Below, piece by piece: positions 36,901 through 45,609 of a stretch of 64,000 nucleotides of DNA. Position 1 is the stretch's first letter, and each line of letters begins with the position of its first letter. Source of the stretch: JACKAQ01 sp965227145 (lineage in GTDB: Bacteria; Calditrichota; Calditrichia; RBG-13-44-9; J075). The stretch lies in assembly GCA_965227145.1 (NCBI GenBank), contig OZ245730.1:6014001-6078000 (forward strand), written 5' to 3'. The notes under the pieces were generated by a model. It saw only the letters and a program-made list of their open reading frames with translations, was not told the DNA's origin and searched no databases. A program made the position numbers and the translations under genes.

Positions 36901-37454
36901 TCATCCAACAATTCCTGCTGCATTAGCGTGGTTACATTGCTGATGTCAACATTGTTAACTGTTGCTGCATCTTCTATCAGTTCCGGGTCGCCAATACTCA
37001 GCAACTGCCAGTCTTTACGAATACGATAAACGCTTGCAGCGTTTGCGTCGCTGATTATGGGGTCCGATGTCGATGTCCCGGGAGTAATGATATGCCCGGG
37101 CTGTGTCCCGGTTCTGTATGTTTGCCCGCCAACCCGCAGTTTCGGTAATCCGGGGTGGCGTACATCGTTGACGATGCCACCCCATATAATGCCATCCTGA
37201 TAAACAACTCCCGCAGTATTTTTTGGGTAAATGCCACCAACGTTGCTTTCCGGTGTGTGTGCAGATCGCCCATCCCTACTGATCCACGAGGTAATATTGT
37301 TAATATTGGAGAGTTGGTAATTATCTGGCACCAACGGCGAATAAAACTGCCCGCCAGCAGCCTTTTGGGATTCCGGTTCCCGGGCTTGCAAACGACTAAA
37401 AACAAATCCTGTTAAGAAGATAGTGATTAAAGTAACGTTCCAAAACCTCTGCAT
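33963..37454 (-). CDS. Large secreted protein with type IX sorting domain
   Basis: The 1163-residue protein has a signal peptide (VTLITIFLTGFVFSRLQA) and a long beta-rich body with DxNGNGxYD-type acidic loops (FLDTNGNGIYDSGVDEPG) that may bind calcium. It ends with a type IX sorting domain: NYPNPFNPTTEIAFAIPNP, VYFYRLSAGTFVKSRKMILLK. FlgD-like folds of this kind target a protein to the outer surface. No catalytic motif is seen. It is probably an exported surface or extracellular protein of unknown role, expressed downstream of the DPP-IV-like peptidase gene but after a terminator. Confidence 0.88.
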   Translation of the reverse strand: MQRFWNVTLITIFLTGFVFSRLQAREPESQKAAGGQFYSPLVPDNYQLSNINNITSWISRDGRSAHTPESNVGGIYPKNTAGVVYQDGIIWGGIVNDVRHPGLPKLRVGGQTYRTGTQPGHIITPGTSTSDPIISDANAASVYRIRKDWQLLSIGDPELIEDAATVNNVDISNVTTLMQQELLDDYAFSWNNWPTDLGAPFLDTNGNGIYDSGVDEPGLQGADQVIWLVVNDVLANDLYNSPPIGLEVQITLWGYKSNGPLGQAQYKRYRIINKSGLEIRHMYLSWWADQDIGNYTDDLVGCDESLNLGYTYSGNPTDTDFDDFGLPPSAAGYALLQGPIETSPGDTAWFDFERRAGFRNLPMTSHSYFAAGTTITDPPFSYDGTLAWYNLLRGFLPTSDTTNVTPYTFTSGPNAGQPTKFPLNGNPLTGTGDIDGVFLQASDRRSVLSTGKFHMQPGDTQEVVLALVGGNSGSGDNLTSVATLIQNVTSIRDLYGQSLTPYPATSFEITASTATNTTALLQADLGYLENVIAAEMLFEPINGIGTNFTVSLFDDGAHNDGAANDGIWGNETTVTNKKYSYGATVNVVQNPGIIQFPGAMSGLRFRPAPVLSNFHVIWENALQDGQVNNGEKVHIAFDVQNTDQINTIDDFYVRNLEPLAQNQLAQYPGTIAGGATASDPALFLLEQAGLSGDSLSLNYTIIFDNHTFTGHSALPITNWTPATGWGDTLHITSIIGPSRNITPIVANPELLNSHQYQITFDSVTAENKVVWHLLDLNENVQKLQNQPVAMPDDIYFPHPVVDGVEYQVISPVPGVTPGDDGWQVVSGNRPISWAGGDGFDFEGFNGAIGWSSPNQVYGGGLPYVKPNALKDVLLVFAQVADGSVLYNPAFDQTGGDPNVSYGYRFGRGFSAGSPAQPEFAPFIINTAGGYSYQDFTRSVPLSAWDVTDVNNPRRLAIGHLENNQPGGLVDGKYWPPSSSDDNILGAGPREWLFIYDTDYSETPDPALEVELTSNQVPIMYFLTVTRRGEVPFSPGGTGEDQFLFKANIANIPGDTLVVTAAPAAIEPDLLPTAFDLAQNYPNPFNPTTEIAFAIPNPADVKLEIYNVLGQKVRTLVNERKTTGRYQMIWDGRNNSGVIVASGVYFYRLSAGTFVKSRKMILLK

Positions 37455-37541
37455 GTTAGCCCCCTAAATGCAAAATTGCTATAAATGGTTTTTTATCGGT
37501 AAGCAAAAACAAGTTAAAACAGTGACCATTTAATAGCAATA

Positions 37542-37574
37542 AAAAAGGGCGAAAATATGCTTTTCGCCCTTTTT
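37542..37574. terminator. Strong bidirectional-type terminator
   Basis: Arms aaaaagggcgaaaa (37542-37555) and ttttcgcccttttt (37561-37574) are perfect 14-bp complements with a 5-base loop. It lies past the peptidase stop and ends that minus-strand unit. Confidence 0.9.
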
Positions 37575-37623
37575 GAAAAATTGAATAATCGCGTTTTAAT
37601 CAAATCAGATCAACATTCTTGAA

Positions 37624-39855
37624 TCACAAATTCCGCTTCCAAAATTCCAGCATCCGGTTATACCTATGAATCAGCGCTGCATCATCGGCGAAGCCGTGTT
37701 TGCGCATGGGATAGAACATCATATCAAACATGATGTTGTGCTGGATCAACTCCTCGATAAATGCCCAACTGTTTTGCGGATGCACGTTGTCGTCATACGT
37801 GCCATGCACCAGCAGCAGCCGGCCGTGCAGATTTTTGGCGGTTTTCACAAACGAGGTTTTTTCGTAGCCTTCCGGGTTGTCCTGCGGGCGTTTCATGGCA
37901 AATTCGCCCCATTTGGTGTCGTAATATTGCCAGTCGGTCACGGGTGCACCGGAGATACCCGCCTTAAATTCCTGCGTATTCGTGAGCAAGTTCAGCGTAA
38001 AACTGCCGCCGCCGCTCCAGCCCCAAACGCCCACGCGATCCGCATCGATGTATGGCTGTTCTTTCAGCCAGTGAATGCCATCGACGATATCTTCCACTTC
38101 GCGGGGACCGGACATCAGCAAATGAAGTTGGTTCTCCAATTTTTTACTGATTGCTGTCGCGGCGCGGTGATCAAATCGCACCACGAGATATCCGGCATCT
38201 AACAGCATGTTATCAAAGAAGATAGAGGTGCCGCGCCACTGATTGAACACCGTCGGTGCAGAGGGACCGGCGTAAATATAATAGATTAACGGATATTTTT
38301 TGGACGGATCGAAATCCTTCGGTTTTAAAATTTCCGCGGGCATCGGGAAACCGTCGGCAGCCGGAATCGTGAACAATTCCGGATATTGCAGATCAAATTT
38401 GCTCAGCAGTTCCGGACGCGGTTCGGCAATGGTGTGCAGCAATTTGCCATTTTTATCGTGCAGCGTGAGTTCGGGCAGGGTGCGGATATCTGAAAACGTA
38501 TCGAAATAATATTCGCCGTTCGGCGAGAAGAAAATCTGGTGCACGCCATCGCGTTTGGTGAGTCGCTGCATGTTTTTGCCGTTCATTTTCACGCGATACA
38601 AATGCCGCTCCACCGATGATTTTTCCAGCGCCGTAAAATACACCCAGCCATTTTTTTCATCGATGGACGAAACGGACTGGCGGAACCAGAAAACGCCGCC
38701 GGATGAGCGCAGCGCCCATTCGCCTTTGGTGACCGCCGTGGCATTTTTGCCGTCCATCCCGATGCGATACAAATGCGCGTATCCGCTGCGTTCGGACTGC
38801 CACAGAAAATGTTGGTTGTCTTTCAGAAAATACAAATCATCGTTGATGTTCACCCACGCCGTGTCGGTTTCGCTCATCACAAATGATGCTTTTGCGTCGC
38901 TGCGATCCACAAAATAAAGCTCCAGTTCGGTCTGGGCGCGATTCATGGTTTGCACGCTCACCCGTTTGCCGTCCGGCAGCCATTTTACCCGGCAAATGTA
39001 TTCGTAGCCGTGATTGTCGATTTCCATCCACACGGGCTCAGGATTATCGATTTCGACCAGGCCAACATGCACCAACGGATTCGGCGTGCCTACTTTGGGA
39101 TAGCGTTGGGTGATCACGCGTGGTGTTTGCGGCTTGAAATCGACGTAGTGCATCAGATCCACCATCGATTCATCGGTTTGCAAAAACGCCAGCGCCCGCG
39201 AATCCGGCGACCACCAGTAGCCGAGATCCTGCCGCCCGAAAATTTCTTCCCAATACACCCAGCTTACCGTGCCGTTGAGAATCGTTTCCGAGCCTGTTTT
39301 GGTGAGGCGAATTTCCTTTCCGTGGGCGATGTCGAAAACATACAAATCGTTATTTCGAACGAATGCCAGCTTTTGTCCGTCCGGCGAAAAGCGCACGGAT
39401 TTTTCTGCTGCTTCTGTTTTGGTGATCTGCCGGAACGCTGATTTGGCGATGTCCAGCACAAAAATATCGTTGTTGAACAGATACGACGCGTAGCTGCCCT
39501 GTTCGTTGAATTCTAGCGGCCACGCCAATCGACTGGTGGAATCCGCTTCGCCAACCAGCGATTGCAAACTGGCGATGGCTGCTGCGCGATCGATCATCGG
39601 CGTGCGTTTGCCGGATTTCGGATCGAAGCGTTCAAAATTGCGCTCGGCTTTCGGCACCCGCAAGTCGAACAGCACCGCGCTGTTATCGGACAGCCAGTTG
39701 AATTTGGGCACGTCGTCCACGGCTTTGCCTTCGGCGCTGTACATCCATTCAACCGTCATTTTTTCCGGCTGCTGCGCGGCAGCGGAAACGAGCAACAGAA
39801 TGGACAGCGCAGCGAGCAGGTTGCGCCAAATATTGGCTAATCGGGGAAATCGCAT
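37624..39855 (-). CDS. S9 family dipeptidyl-peptidase IV-like protease
   Basis: The 743-residue exported enzyme has a signal peptide (LLAALSILLLVSAAAQ), a beta-propeller N-terminal domain with repeated LSPDGQ/KxAF-type blades (for example VRFSPDGQKLAFVRNNDLY), and a C-terminal alpha/beta-hydrolase domain. The catalytic residues are Ser614 (GVWGWSGGGS), Asp689 (HGTYDDNVH) and His720 (MRKHGFADD). It removes dipeptides from the N-terminus of peptides in the periplasm. The ATG at 39855 has GAGG 6 bases upstream; a longer start at 39867 lacks one. Confidence 0.92.
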   Translation of the reverse strand: MRFPRLANIWRNLLAALSILLLVSAAAQQPEKMTVEWMYSAEGKAVDDVPKFNWLSDNSAVLFDLRVPKAERNFERFDPKSGKRTPMIDRAAAIASLQSLVGEADSTSRLAWPLEFNEQGSYASYLFNNDIFVLDIAKSAFRQITKTEAAEKSVRFSPDGQKLAFVRNNDLYVFDIAHGKEIRLTKTGSETILNGTVSWVYWEEIFGRQDLGYWWSPDSRALAFLQTDESMVDLMHYVDFKPQTPRVITQRYPKVGTPNPLVHVGLVEIDNPEPVWMEIDNHGYEYICRVKWLPDGKRVSVQTMNRAQTELELYFVDRSDAKASFVMSETDTAWVNINDDLYFLKDNQHFLWQSERSGYAHLYRIGMDGKNATAVTKGEWALRSSGGVFWFRQSVSSIDEKNGWVYFTALEKSSVERHLYRVKMNGKNMQRLTKRDGVHQIFFSPNGEYYFDTFSDIRTLPELTLHDKNGKLLHTIAEPRPELLSKFDLQYPELFTIPAADGFPMPAEILKPKDFDPSKKYPLIYYIYAGPSAPTVFNQWRGTSIFFDNMLLDAGYLVVRFDHRAATAISKKLENQLHLLMSGPREVEDIVDGIHWLKEQPYIDADRVGVWGWSGGGSFTLNLLTNTQEFKAGISGAPVTDWQYYDTKWGEFAMKRPQDNPEGYEKTSFVKTAKNLHGRLLLVHGTYDDNVHPQNSWAFIEELIQHNIMFDMMFYPMRKHGFADDAALIHRYNRMLEFWKRNL

Positions 39856-39934
39856 GACAGACCTCATCGTTTGGTTGAACAGCGGCTTATCGCAAAATTG
39901 CGATATTCAAACCTGAAATTGCTGGTATTGTTTG

Positions 39935-39976
39935 GACAGGATTATGCCGAAGGCACTCCTTCGGCATAATCCTGTC
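39935..39976. repeat. 19-bp-arm perfect inverted repeat between divergent genes
   Basis: Arms 39935-39953 and 39958-39976 are perfect complements around the loop cact, and the flanks ttgtt/aacaa extend the pairing with a bulge. No T-run follows and no gene ends here. The rest of the divergent gap (39856-40200) shows no gene; a second short palindrome-like stretch, gttcga...tcgaac, is near 40066-40088. Confidence 0.9.
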
Positions 39977-40200
39977 AACAATATTTCCTGACAAGTTTAA
40001 CCATTTTCAACCAATTAACAAACGGGTGATGGCACTCTGCCGGCGAAAAATCGGGCGTACGCGTTCGAACCCGTTGGATCGAACGGATTTGCTGGTTCTG
40101 TCCAATGGGCAAGAGCGATACCGGTGCGCCTGCGTCCTATTTTTGGTAAAAAATTAGCCGCAATGGCGCGAAGTGAAAAAACAGATGTGAGAGGAAAAAA

Positions 40201-42516
40201 TTGAAAGTTCGATTGGAAAAAACAATCATTGCAGGATGGCTGATTTGCCAACTTTTGACGGTCGCAGCTATCGCGCAAAACCGCACACCGAGCGGGAATA
40301 TAAAGGGAATTGTGATGGATCGCGAAACGCATGCTGCGCTGGTTGGCGCAAATGTGCTGCTCACCGGAACGGCGAACGGCGCATCCACAGACGCGGAGGG
40401 CAATTTCATGATTGTGGATGTGCCCGCCGGAAATTACACGCTGCAATTCAGCTATCTCGGGTACGAGCCGTTCACCCAAACGGATGTGATCGTTAAGCCC
40501 GGACGAAGTACTTTTGTGGATGCGTCGCTAAAAATATCCGCGATTTCGGCTGCGGAAGTGACCGTTTCCGGCGGCTATTTTTCGCAAAATGACAATCAGC
40601 CGGTGAGCAGCACCGGCTTTTCCGCAGAGGAAATCCGTCGCGCGCCCGGTTCTGCCGGCGATGTCAGCCGCATTTTGATGAGCCTGCCCGCCGTCGCGAA
40701 AGTCAACGACCAGTCCAACAGCCTCATCGTTCGCGGTGGCAGTCCCACGGAAAACGCTTTTTTTGTGGATAACATCGAGATTCCTAATATCAACCATTTT
40801 CCCACGCAGGGATCGTCCGGCGGGCCGATCGGGCTGCTGAATGTCGATTTCATCAAATCCGTGAATTTTGCTGCCGGCGGATTTTCCGCGGCGCACGGCA
40901 ACCGGCTTTCATCGGTGATGGAAATCGAGTTTCGCGAGGGCAACCGCGACGGGCTGGAAGCGCAGCTCGACCTGAATTTTGCGGGATTCGGCGGCATCGC
41001 CGAGGGTCCGTTGCCCGGCAATCGCGGTTCGTGGCTGCTTTCCGTGCGGCGCAGCTTTCTCGATTTGCTGGTTGATGCGCTCGATACGGGAACGGATATC
41101 GCGCCGCGCTACGGCGATGTTCAGGGCAAGCTGGTGATCGACATCAACCCGTCGCACCAATTGCAATTGCTGAGCATCACCGGCGATGATCACTCCGAAT
41201 CTGACCTGGAAACCGCGCGCGATAACGACATGCTCGCTTTCGGCACGCAGGATTATTTCGAACACACCGGCGGCGTCAACTGGCGGGCGATTTGGGGCGG
41301 GCACGGCTACTCGAACACATCGCTGGCGTTCACCGCCAATCGCTGGGAAGAGGATTATCGCGAAACGGTCAGCGATGCGCAAATTGTTCAAAATCGCTCG
41401 CGAGAAAATGTTGCCAAATTCAGGAATATCAATTATTTGCGATTGTCGAAAAAACATGCGCTGGAATTCGGCGTCGATGCAAAATATTTTTTCAACGATT
41501 ACCGGAATGTGTATGGCGAGTACACGGATGTGCTCGGGAATCCCGTACCGGGTGCCACGCTGGACAGCGATTTTTCCGTGCAAAGCGTTGGCGGATTTTT
41601 GAGTTACGTCGCCAAACCTGCGGCAAAAATGACCGCGACTTTGGGCGTGCGAACGGATTATTTTTCAGCGGGCGGGCAGGTGCACTTTTCGCCGCGATTG
41701 GCGCTGGATTATCAGCTCAGCGAACGGGCGTCGTTCAGCTTTGCGACGGGCGTTTATCGCCAGCAATTACCGCTGCTGATGCTCGCCCAAAATCCGCAAC
41801 TGCGCGATCTCGATTCGCCGGAAGCAACCCATTTTGTGATTGGCACGAAATATCTGCTCACGGAAAATACCCGGCTGTCGCTGGAATTTTATCAAAAAAA
41901 TTACCGCCATTTTCCGGTCGATCCCACTCAACCCGGACTGTTTCTGGTGGATGAATTGTATTACGGCTACGGATTTTTTCTGAATCACAGCACGGTTGCA
42001 GGCAATGCGAAAGCGCTGTCGCGCGGCGTGGAATTGCTGATCCAGAAAAAGCTGGTTGAGAAAATTTACGGGCTGGCCAGCGCGTCGTATTTTACTTCGC
42101 GATACCAAAATCCCGGCGAGAATTGGCGCAATCGCGTGTTCGATAATCGCTTTACTTTCAGCGTGGAAGGCGGGTTCAAGCCAAACAATCGCTGGGAATT
42201 TAGCATGCGCTGGATTTATGCGGGTGGTGCGCCGTACACGCCGTTTGATCTGGCTGCGTCGCGGGCGCAACGTCGCGGCGTGCTGGATGCCAATCGCATC
42301 AATGCCGCGCGATATCCGGATTATCATTCGCTGAACGTGCGATTCGACCGGCGGTTTCTGCTGCAACAGACGAACATCATTTTTTACCTGAGCGTGTGGA
42401 ACGCCTACAATCGCAAAAATGTGGTGCAATATTTCTGGAACGCAACGGAAAACGCGCCGGACACGATTTCCCAGTGGACGCTGCTGCCCATTTTCGGACT
42501 GGAGGTTGAGTTTTGA
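40201..42516 (+). CDS. TonB-dependent outer membrane receptor with carboxypeptidase-like domain
   Basis: The 771-residue protein has a signal peptide (IIAGWLICQLLTVAAIAQ), a carboxypeptidase-D-like domain (about residues 32-115, NIKGIVMDRETHAALVGANV), a plug (about 130-235, SLIVRGGSPTENAFFVDNIE), and a C-terminal barrel ending in FGLEVEF. It is shorter than SusC and has no SusD partner. The start is a TTG at 40201 with AGAGG 7 bases upstream. It is followed by a membrane AraC-type regulator gene, which suggests substrate-responsive control. The ligand is unknown. Confidence 0.92.
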   Translation: MKVRLEKTIIAGWLICQLLTVAAIAQNRTPSGNIKGIVMDRETHAALVGANVLLTGTANGASTDAEGNFMIVDVPAGNYTLQFSYLGYEPFTQTDVIVKPGRSTFVDASLKISAISAAEVTVSGGYFSQNDNQPVSSTGFSAEEIRRAPGSAGDVSRILMSLPAVAKVNDQSNSLIVRGGSPTENAFFVDNIEIPNINHFPTQGSSGGPIGLLNVDFIKSVNFAAGGFSAAHGNRLSSVMEIEFREGNRDGLEAQLDLNFAGFGGIAEGPLPGNRGSWLLSVRRSFLDLLVDALDTGTDIAPRYGDVQGKLVIDINPSHQLQLLSITGDDHSESDLETARDNDMLAFGTQDYFEHTGGVNWRAIWGGHGYSNTSLAFTANRWEEDYRETVSDAQIVQNRSRENVAKFRNINYLRLSKKHALEFGVDAKYFFNDYRNVYGEYTDVLGNPVPGATLDSDFSVQSVGGFLSYVAKPAAKMTATLGVRTDYFSAGGQVHFSPRLALDYQLSERASFSFATGVYRQQLPLLMLAQNPQLRDLDSPEATHFVIGTKYLLTENTRLSLEFYQKNYRHFPVDPTQPGLFLVDELYYGYGFFLNHSTVAGNAKALSRGVELLIQKKLVEKIYGLASASYFTSRYQNPGENWRNRVFDNRFTFSVEGGFKPNNRWEFSMRWIYAGGAPYTPFDLAASRAQRRGVLDANRINAARYPDYHSLNVRFDRRFLLQQTNIIFYLSVWNAYNRKNVVQYFWNATENAPDTISQWTLLPIFGLEVEF

Positions 42517-42590
42517 GAGGTGTTATGGGGTTTGTGGTTTGAGCTCTTGTGCAATTTAACGAGAAAATTTTCACCCGGAATGTTAATTGC

Positions 42591-42645
42591 CAAACACTCA
42601 AACACTCAAACACTCAAACACTCAAACACTCAAACACTCAAACAC
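42591..42645. repeat. 8-bp tandem repeat (CAAACACT), about 7 copies
   Basis: Seven consecutive 8-bp units from 42591 to 42645 are identical except that the final one is truncated. The run lies between the TonB receptor stop and the AraC-type regulator start (42738), in untranslated sequence. Its unit length is not a multiple of three. Confidence 0.95.
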
Positions 42646-42737
42646 ATCCCTTCAACTTTCGCTGTGGAATTGCCCCAAAAAGCCATAAATTGTTTCGCTG
42701 TTGAACTGAAATTAGTGGGCAAATTCCGGCGAAACGA

Positions 42738-43907
42738 ATGGCGTTACAAATCACAGACATCCTGTTGTTGCTCGGCGCGGTGCAGGGCTTTTTCCTGACT
42801 GCGCTGCTCTTCCAGAAAAGCCGGCGGCTTTTCGCCGACCGTTTTCTGGTGGTGATGATGCTTTTGTATTCTGTTATTTTGGTAAACTTGCTGTTTTCCG
42901 AGATCGGAATTTATCAGTCCACACCGCATCTGATGTTGCTCACTACCAGTTTTCCATTCCTGATTGGTCCGTTGCACTTTCTCTATGCCAAATATCTCAT
43001 CGGTGGAAATATCAAAATAGAGAAAACGGATTGGCTGCATTTCCTGCCGTTCGTTTTGTTTTTGCTCTATTCCGTCGCCGGATTTTTGCGTTCCGGGGCG
43101 GAAATTATGGCGGCACAGCCGGATTTTGAGCGATTGATTATCCCGGCGGAATACCTGATTGTCAACTGGCTGATGAGCATTCAGGGGTTAATTTACATGC
43201 TCCTCACGGTGCTGCTTTTGCGCCGCTATTCAAAATCGCTGGAATCGTTTTTCTCGTCGATTGAGAAAATCCGGCTCGACTGGCTGCGCATTTTAACAAT
43301 GATTGTGCTGGCGTGCTGGCTGATATTTTTTGCCGAAAACACCCTGCTTTCCGCGGGCATCAACCTGTCGGGTTTTGATATCTCATCGGTGCTGCTGGCT
43401 GTGGCGGTGTACACGGTGGGCTATTTTGGGTTGCTGAAAACCGACCCGTTTTTGCAACCGCAATTCGCAGATGCGATGCACCGGTTGCCGGAAATACAGC
43501 CGGAAATACCCGCTGAAAATGATGGTTTGCCCCGGAAATACCAGAAATCCGGGTTGAGCGAGGATCGCGCCAAACGCATTCTGACAGATTTGCTGGCGCT
43601 GATGGAAACCGGAAAGGCATACACCCGCAGCGACCTGACGCTGGCGGATATCGCCGAACAACTGTCGGTCACGCCGCACAATTTGTCCGAAGTGATCAAC
43701 ACGCAGCTCAACCAGAATTTTTTTGATTTTATCAATTATTATCGTGTTGAGGCTGTAAAAAAGGACCTCTCAGATCCGCAAAAACAGCACCTTACGATTT
43801 TGGCAATTGCGCTGGATGCGGGATTCAATTCCAAAACCGCGTTTAATACCATTTTCAAAAAGCACACCGGAACCACGCCTTCGGCGTTTCGCGACCAGCA
43901 AAAGTGA
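42738..43907 (+). CDS. Membrane-anchored AraC-family transcriptional regulator
   Basis: The 389-residue protein begins with about seven hydrophobic segments (residues 5-235), linked by short loops, and ends with a C-terminal AraC-type DNA-binding region (about 285-385: LTLADIAEQLSVTPHNLSEVIN, ILAIALDAGFNSKTAFNTIF, KHTGTTPSAFRDQ). The layout is of AraC regulators that sense something in or near the inner membrane. It lies 221 bp downstream of the TonB receptor and could regulate that gene and itself. No Shine-Dalgarno was recognised. Confidence 0.85.
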   Translation: MALQITDILLLLGAVQGFFLTALLFQKSRRLFADRFLVVMMLLYSVILVNLLFSEIGIYQSTPHLMLLTTSFPFLIGPLHFLYAKYLIGGNIKIEKTDWLHFLPFVLFLLYSVAGFLRSGAEIMAAQPDFERLIIPAEYLIVNWLMSIQGLIYMLLTVLLLRRYSKSLESFFSSIEKIRLDWLRILTMIVLACWLIFFAENTLLSAGINLSGFDISSVLLAVAVYTVGYFGLLKTDPFLQPQFADAMHRLPEIQPEIPAENDGLPRKYQKSGLSEDRAKRILTDLLALMETGKAYTRSDLTLADIAEQLSVTPHNLSEVINTQLNQNFFDFINYYRVEAVKKDLSDPQKQHLTILAIALDAGFNSKTAFNTIFKKHTGTTPSAFRDQQK

Positions 43908-44244
43908 AGGAATTTATTTGCCACGGAGACAGGGCGCGCACAAAGTGTTGAAAATAAACATCTTACAATCCCTTCGCAACCTCGGTTTCGGTTAAAGTTT
44001 TACAAGTTTTGTTTTGCTTTCAATCAATATTTTTAAAGAAAAAATCCCGCGTAACAAAATGATAGCTGCCGGGTTGCCGGACGTAAACCGCCTGCCCATC
44101 CGGTTTGATCAGCACGTTCAGCGCGCCTCTTGTGATGCTGTGGTCAGGTATTCTTTGCGGAATATTCATTGCAAAATACAGCGTCGCACGCTAACTTCTC
44201 CCCGCCAATGTTGGCAAATTCCCGAGATGAAATGAGTAAAATAC
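43908..44244. other. Intergenic region, possible short gene remnant
   Basis: 337 bases with no full-length gene. A 49-codon minus-strand frame (44169 to 44020, MNIPQRIPDHSITRGALN...) is coherent and contains IKPDGQAVYV, but no Shine-Dalgarno or partner frame extends it, so it may be a decayed gene or chance. It also contains the ccacggagacaggg sequence near 43919. Confidence 0.4.
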
Positions 44245-45537
44245 ATGATACAATTGTTACTTTTCCTTTTTTACAACCTGTTGTTTTTTCCGGCTTTATT
44301 TATTGTGTACCACAGTTATGCGCTGTTCCGCCCAAAATACCGAAAAGGCATTGTCGGGCGATACGGTGTTATCAAAGCGGCGGAAAAATTCCGCAACCAC
44401 CTCGATAACGCTTCCCGCGATTTATACCTCATCCACTGCGCCTCGATGGGCGAATTTGAACACCTGAAACCGTTTGTCCGGCGGCTGAAAGAACGGTTGC
44501 CCAAAAGCCGCACGGTGGTCATGTTTTTCTCGCCGTCCGGTTACGAAAATGTGAAAAGCGCACCCGGTGTCGATCTCATTATTTATTCGCCGTTCGACTG
44601 GTGGTTTCCGGTGTATCGATTTTTGCGGATTTTGCGCCCGAAAGCGCTGCTCATCGCGAAATATGATGTGTGGCCCAACCTGATGTGGTTTTCAGTTTGG
44701 CGAAAAATTCCCCGTTTTTTGGTGAACGCAACGCTATACGATCGCTCCAGCCGTTTAAAATGGCCGCTGCGCTGGTTGCTTCGTCCGGTGTACGGGTTGT
44801 TCGACGGTATTTTTGCGATTTCCGAAAAGGACCGGCGCAATTTTGATCAGCTTTCCGGCAAAAAATCAACGCTGGTGGTCGGCGATACCAAATATGATCA
44901 GGTAGTTTTTCGCAGCGAGGAATCGCGAAAAAAGATAGTGATACCGCCGGAAATTCACGACAACCGAATGGTGTTTGTCGCAGGCAGCACCTGGCCGGAG
45001 GATGAGGAACACCTGATTCCGGCAATCCGCAGTTTGCTGGAAATATCGCCGGAAGCGCTGGTCATTGTTTGTCCGCATGAACCGACTGCCGCACATTTGG
45101 CGCAGTTGGAAAACGGGTTGAGCCAATTGCGGTTTGCCCGGCTGTCGCGAATTGAAAATAGCAGCGCACAGCCGCAAATTTTGCTGATCGACCGGATCGG
45201 TGTGTTGGCGAATTTGTATTCGCTGGCAGATATCGCGTATGTCGGGGGAAGCTTTAAACAGAATATTCACAATGTGTTAGAGCCTGCGGTTTACGGCATT
45301 CCGGTGCTGTTCGGACCGATAAACCAAAATTCGCACGAAGCCCAGTTGCTCAAAAATTGCGGCGGCGCGATCGAAATTTCCGGTACGGCGGATTTGCAAT
45401 CGCAAATCGAAAAGCTGTTTTCGGACGCAAGTTTCCGGCAACAAACCGGTGCGGCAGCCCAAAAATTGGTCGCGAAAAATCGCGGCGCGACGGATCAGAT
45501 GCTCGATGCGGTCATGAAAAAACTGTCCGGTGAATGA
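44245..45537 (+). CDS. waaA: 3-deoxy-D-manno-octulosonate (Kdo) transferase
   Basis: The 430-residue protein has an N-terminal membrane anchor (residues 2-22) and the GT-B layout of WaaA. Recognisable blocks are IHCASMGEFEHLKPFVRRL, VAGSTWPEDEEHLIPAI, and IAYVGGSFKQNIHNVLEPAV near the donor site. It transfers Kdo onto lipid A, so the cell has a lipopolysaccharide outer membrane. No other lipid-A gene is adjacent. The start is ATG at 44245. Confidence 0.95.
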   Translation: MIQLLLFLFYNLLFFPALFIVYHSYALFRPKYRKGIVGRYGVIKAAEKFRNHLDNASRDLYLIHCASMGEFEHLKPFVRRLKERLPKSRTVVMFFSPSGYENVKSAPGVDLIIYSPFDWWFPVYRFLRILRPKALLIAKYDVWPNLMWFSVWRKIPRFLVNATLYDRSSRLKWPLRWLLRPVYGLFDGIFAISEKDRRNFDQLSGKKSTLVVGDTKYDQVVFRSEESRKKIVIPPEIHDNRMVFVAGSTWPEDEEHLIPAIRSLLEISPEALVIVCPHEPTAAHLAQLENGLSQLRFARLSRIENSSAQPQILLIDRIGVLANLYSLADIAYVGGSFKQNIHNVLEPAVYGIPVLFGPINQNSHEAQLLKNCGGAIEISGTADLQSQIEKLFSDASFRQQTGAAAQKLVAKNRGATDQMLDAVMKKLSGE

Positions 45538-45609
45538 GTAAAAGAAAATGCGTTGCAATTTAACCGGGATGGTGTAAATTAATCGATTCAATTTAAAAAG
45601 GAGACAACA

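Noticed and set aside
40060..40090. Possible tRNA T-arm (gttcgaac-like)
   Set aside because: The flanking bases do not form a cloverleaf stem, and no acceptor or anticodon arm is present.
40015..40479. 154-codon minus-strand frame opposite the TonB receptor start
   Set aside because: It opposes a gene with a signal peptide and conserved plug motifs; its own translation has no domain.
42520..42798. Plus-strand frame of 92 codons covering the octamer repeat
   Set aside because: It reads through the low-complexity repeat, has no Shine-Dalgarno and overlaps the AraC-type regulator start.
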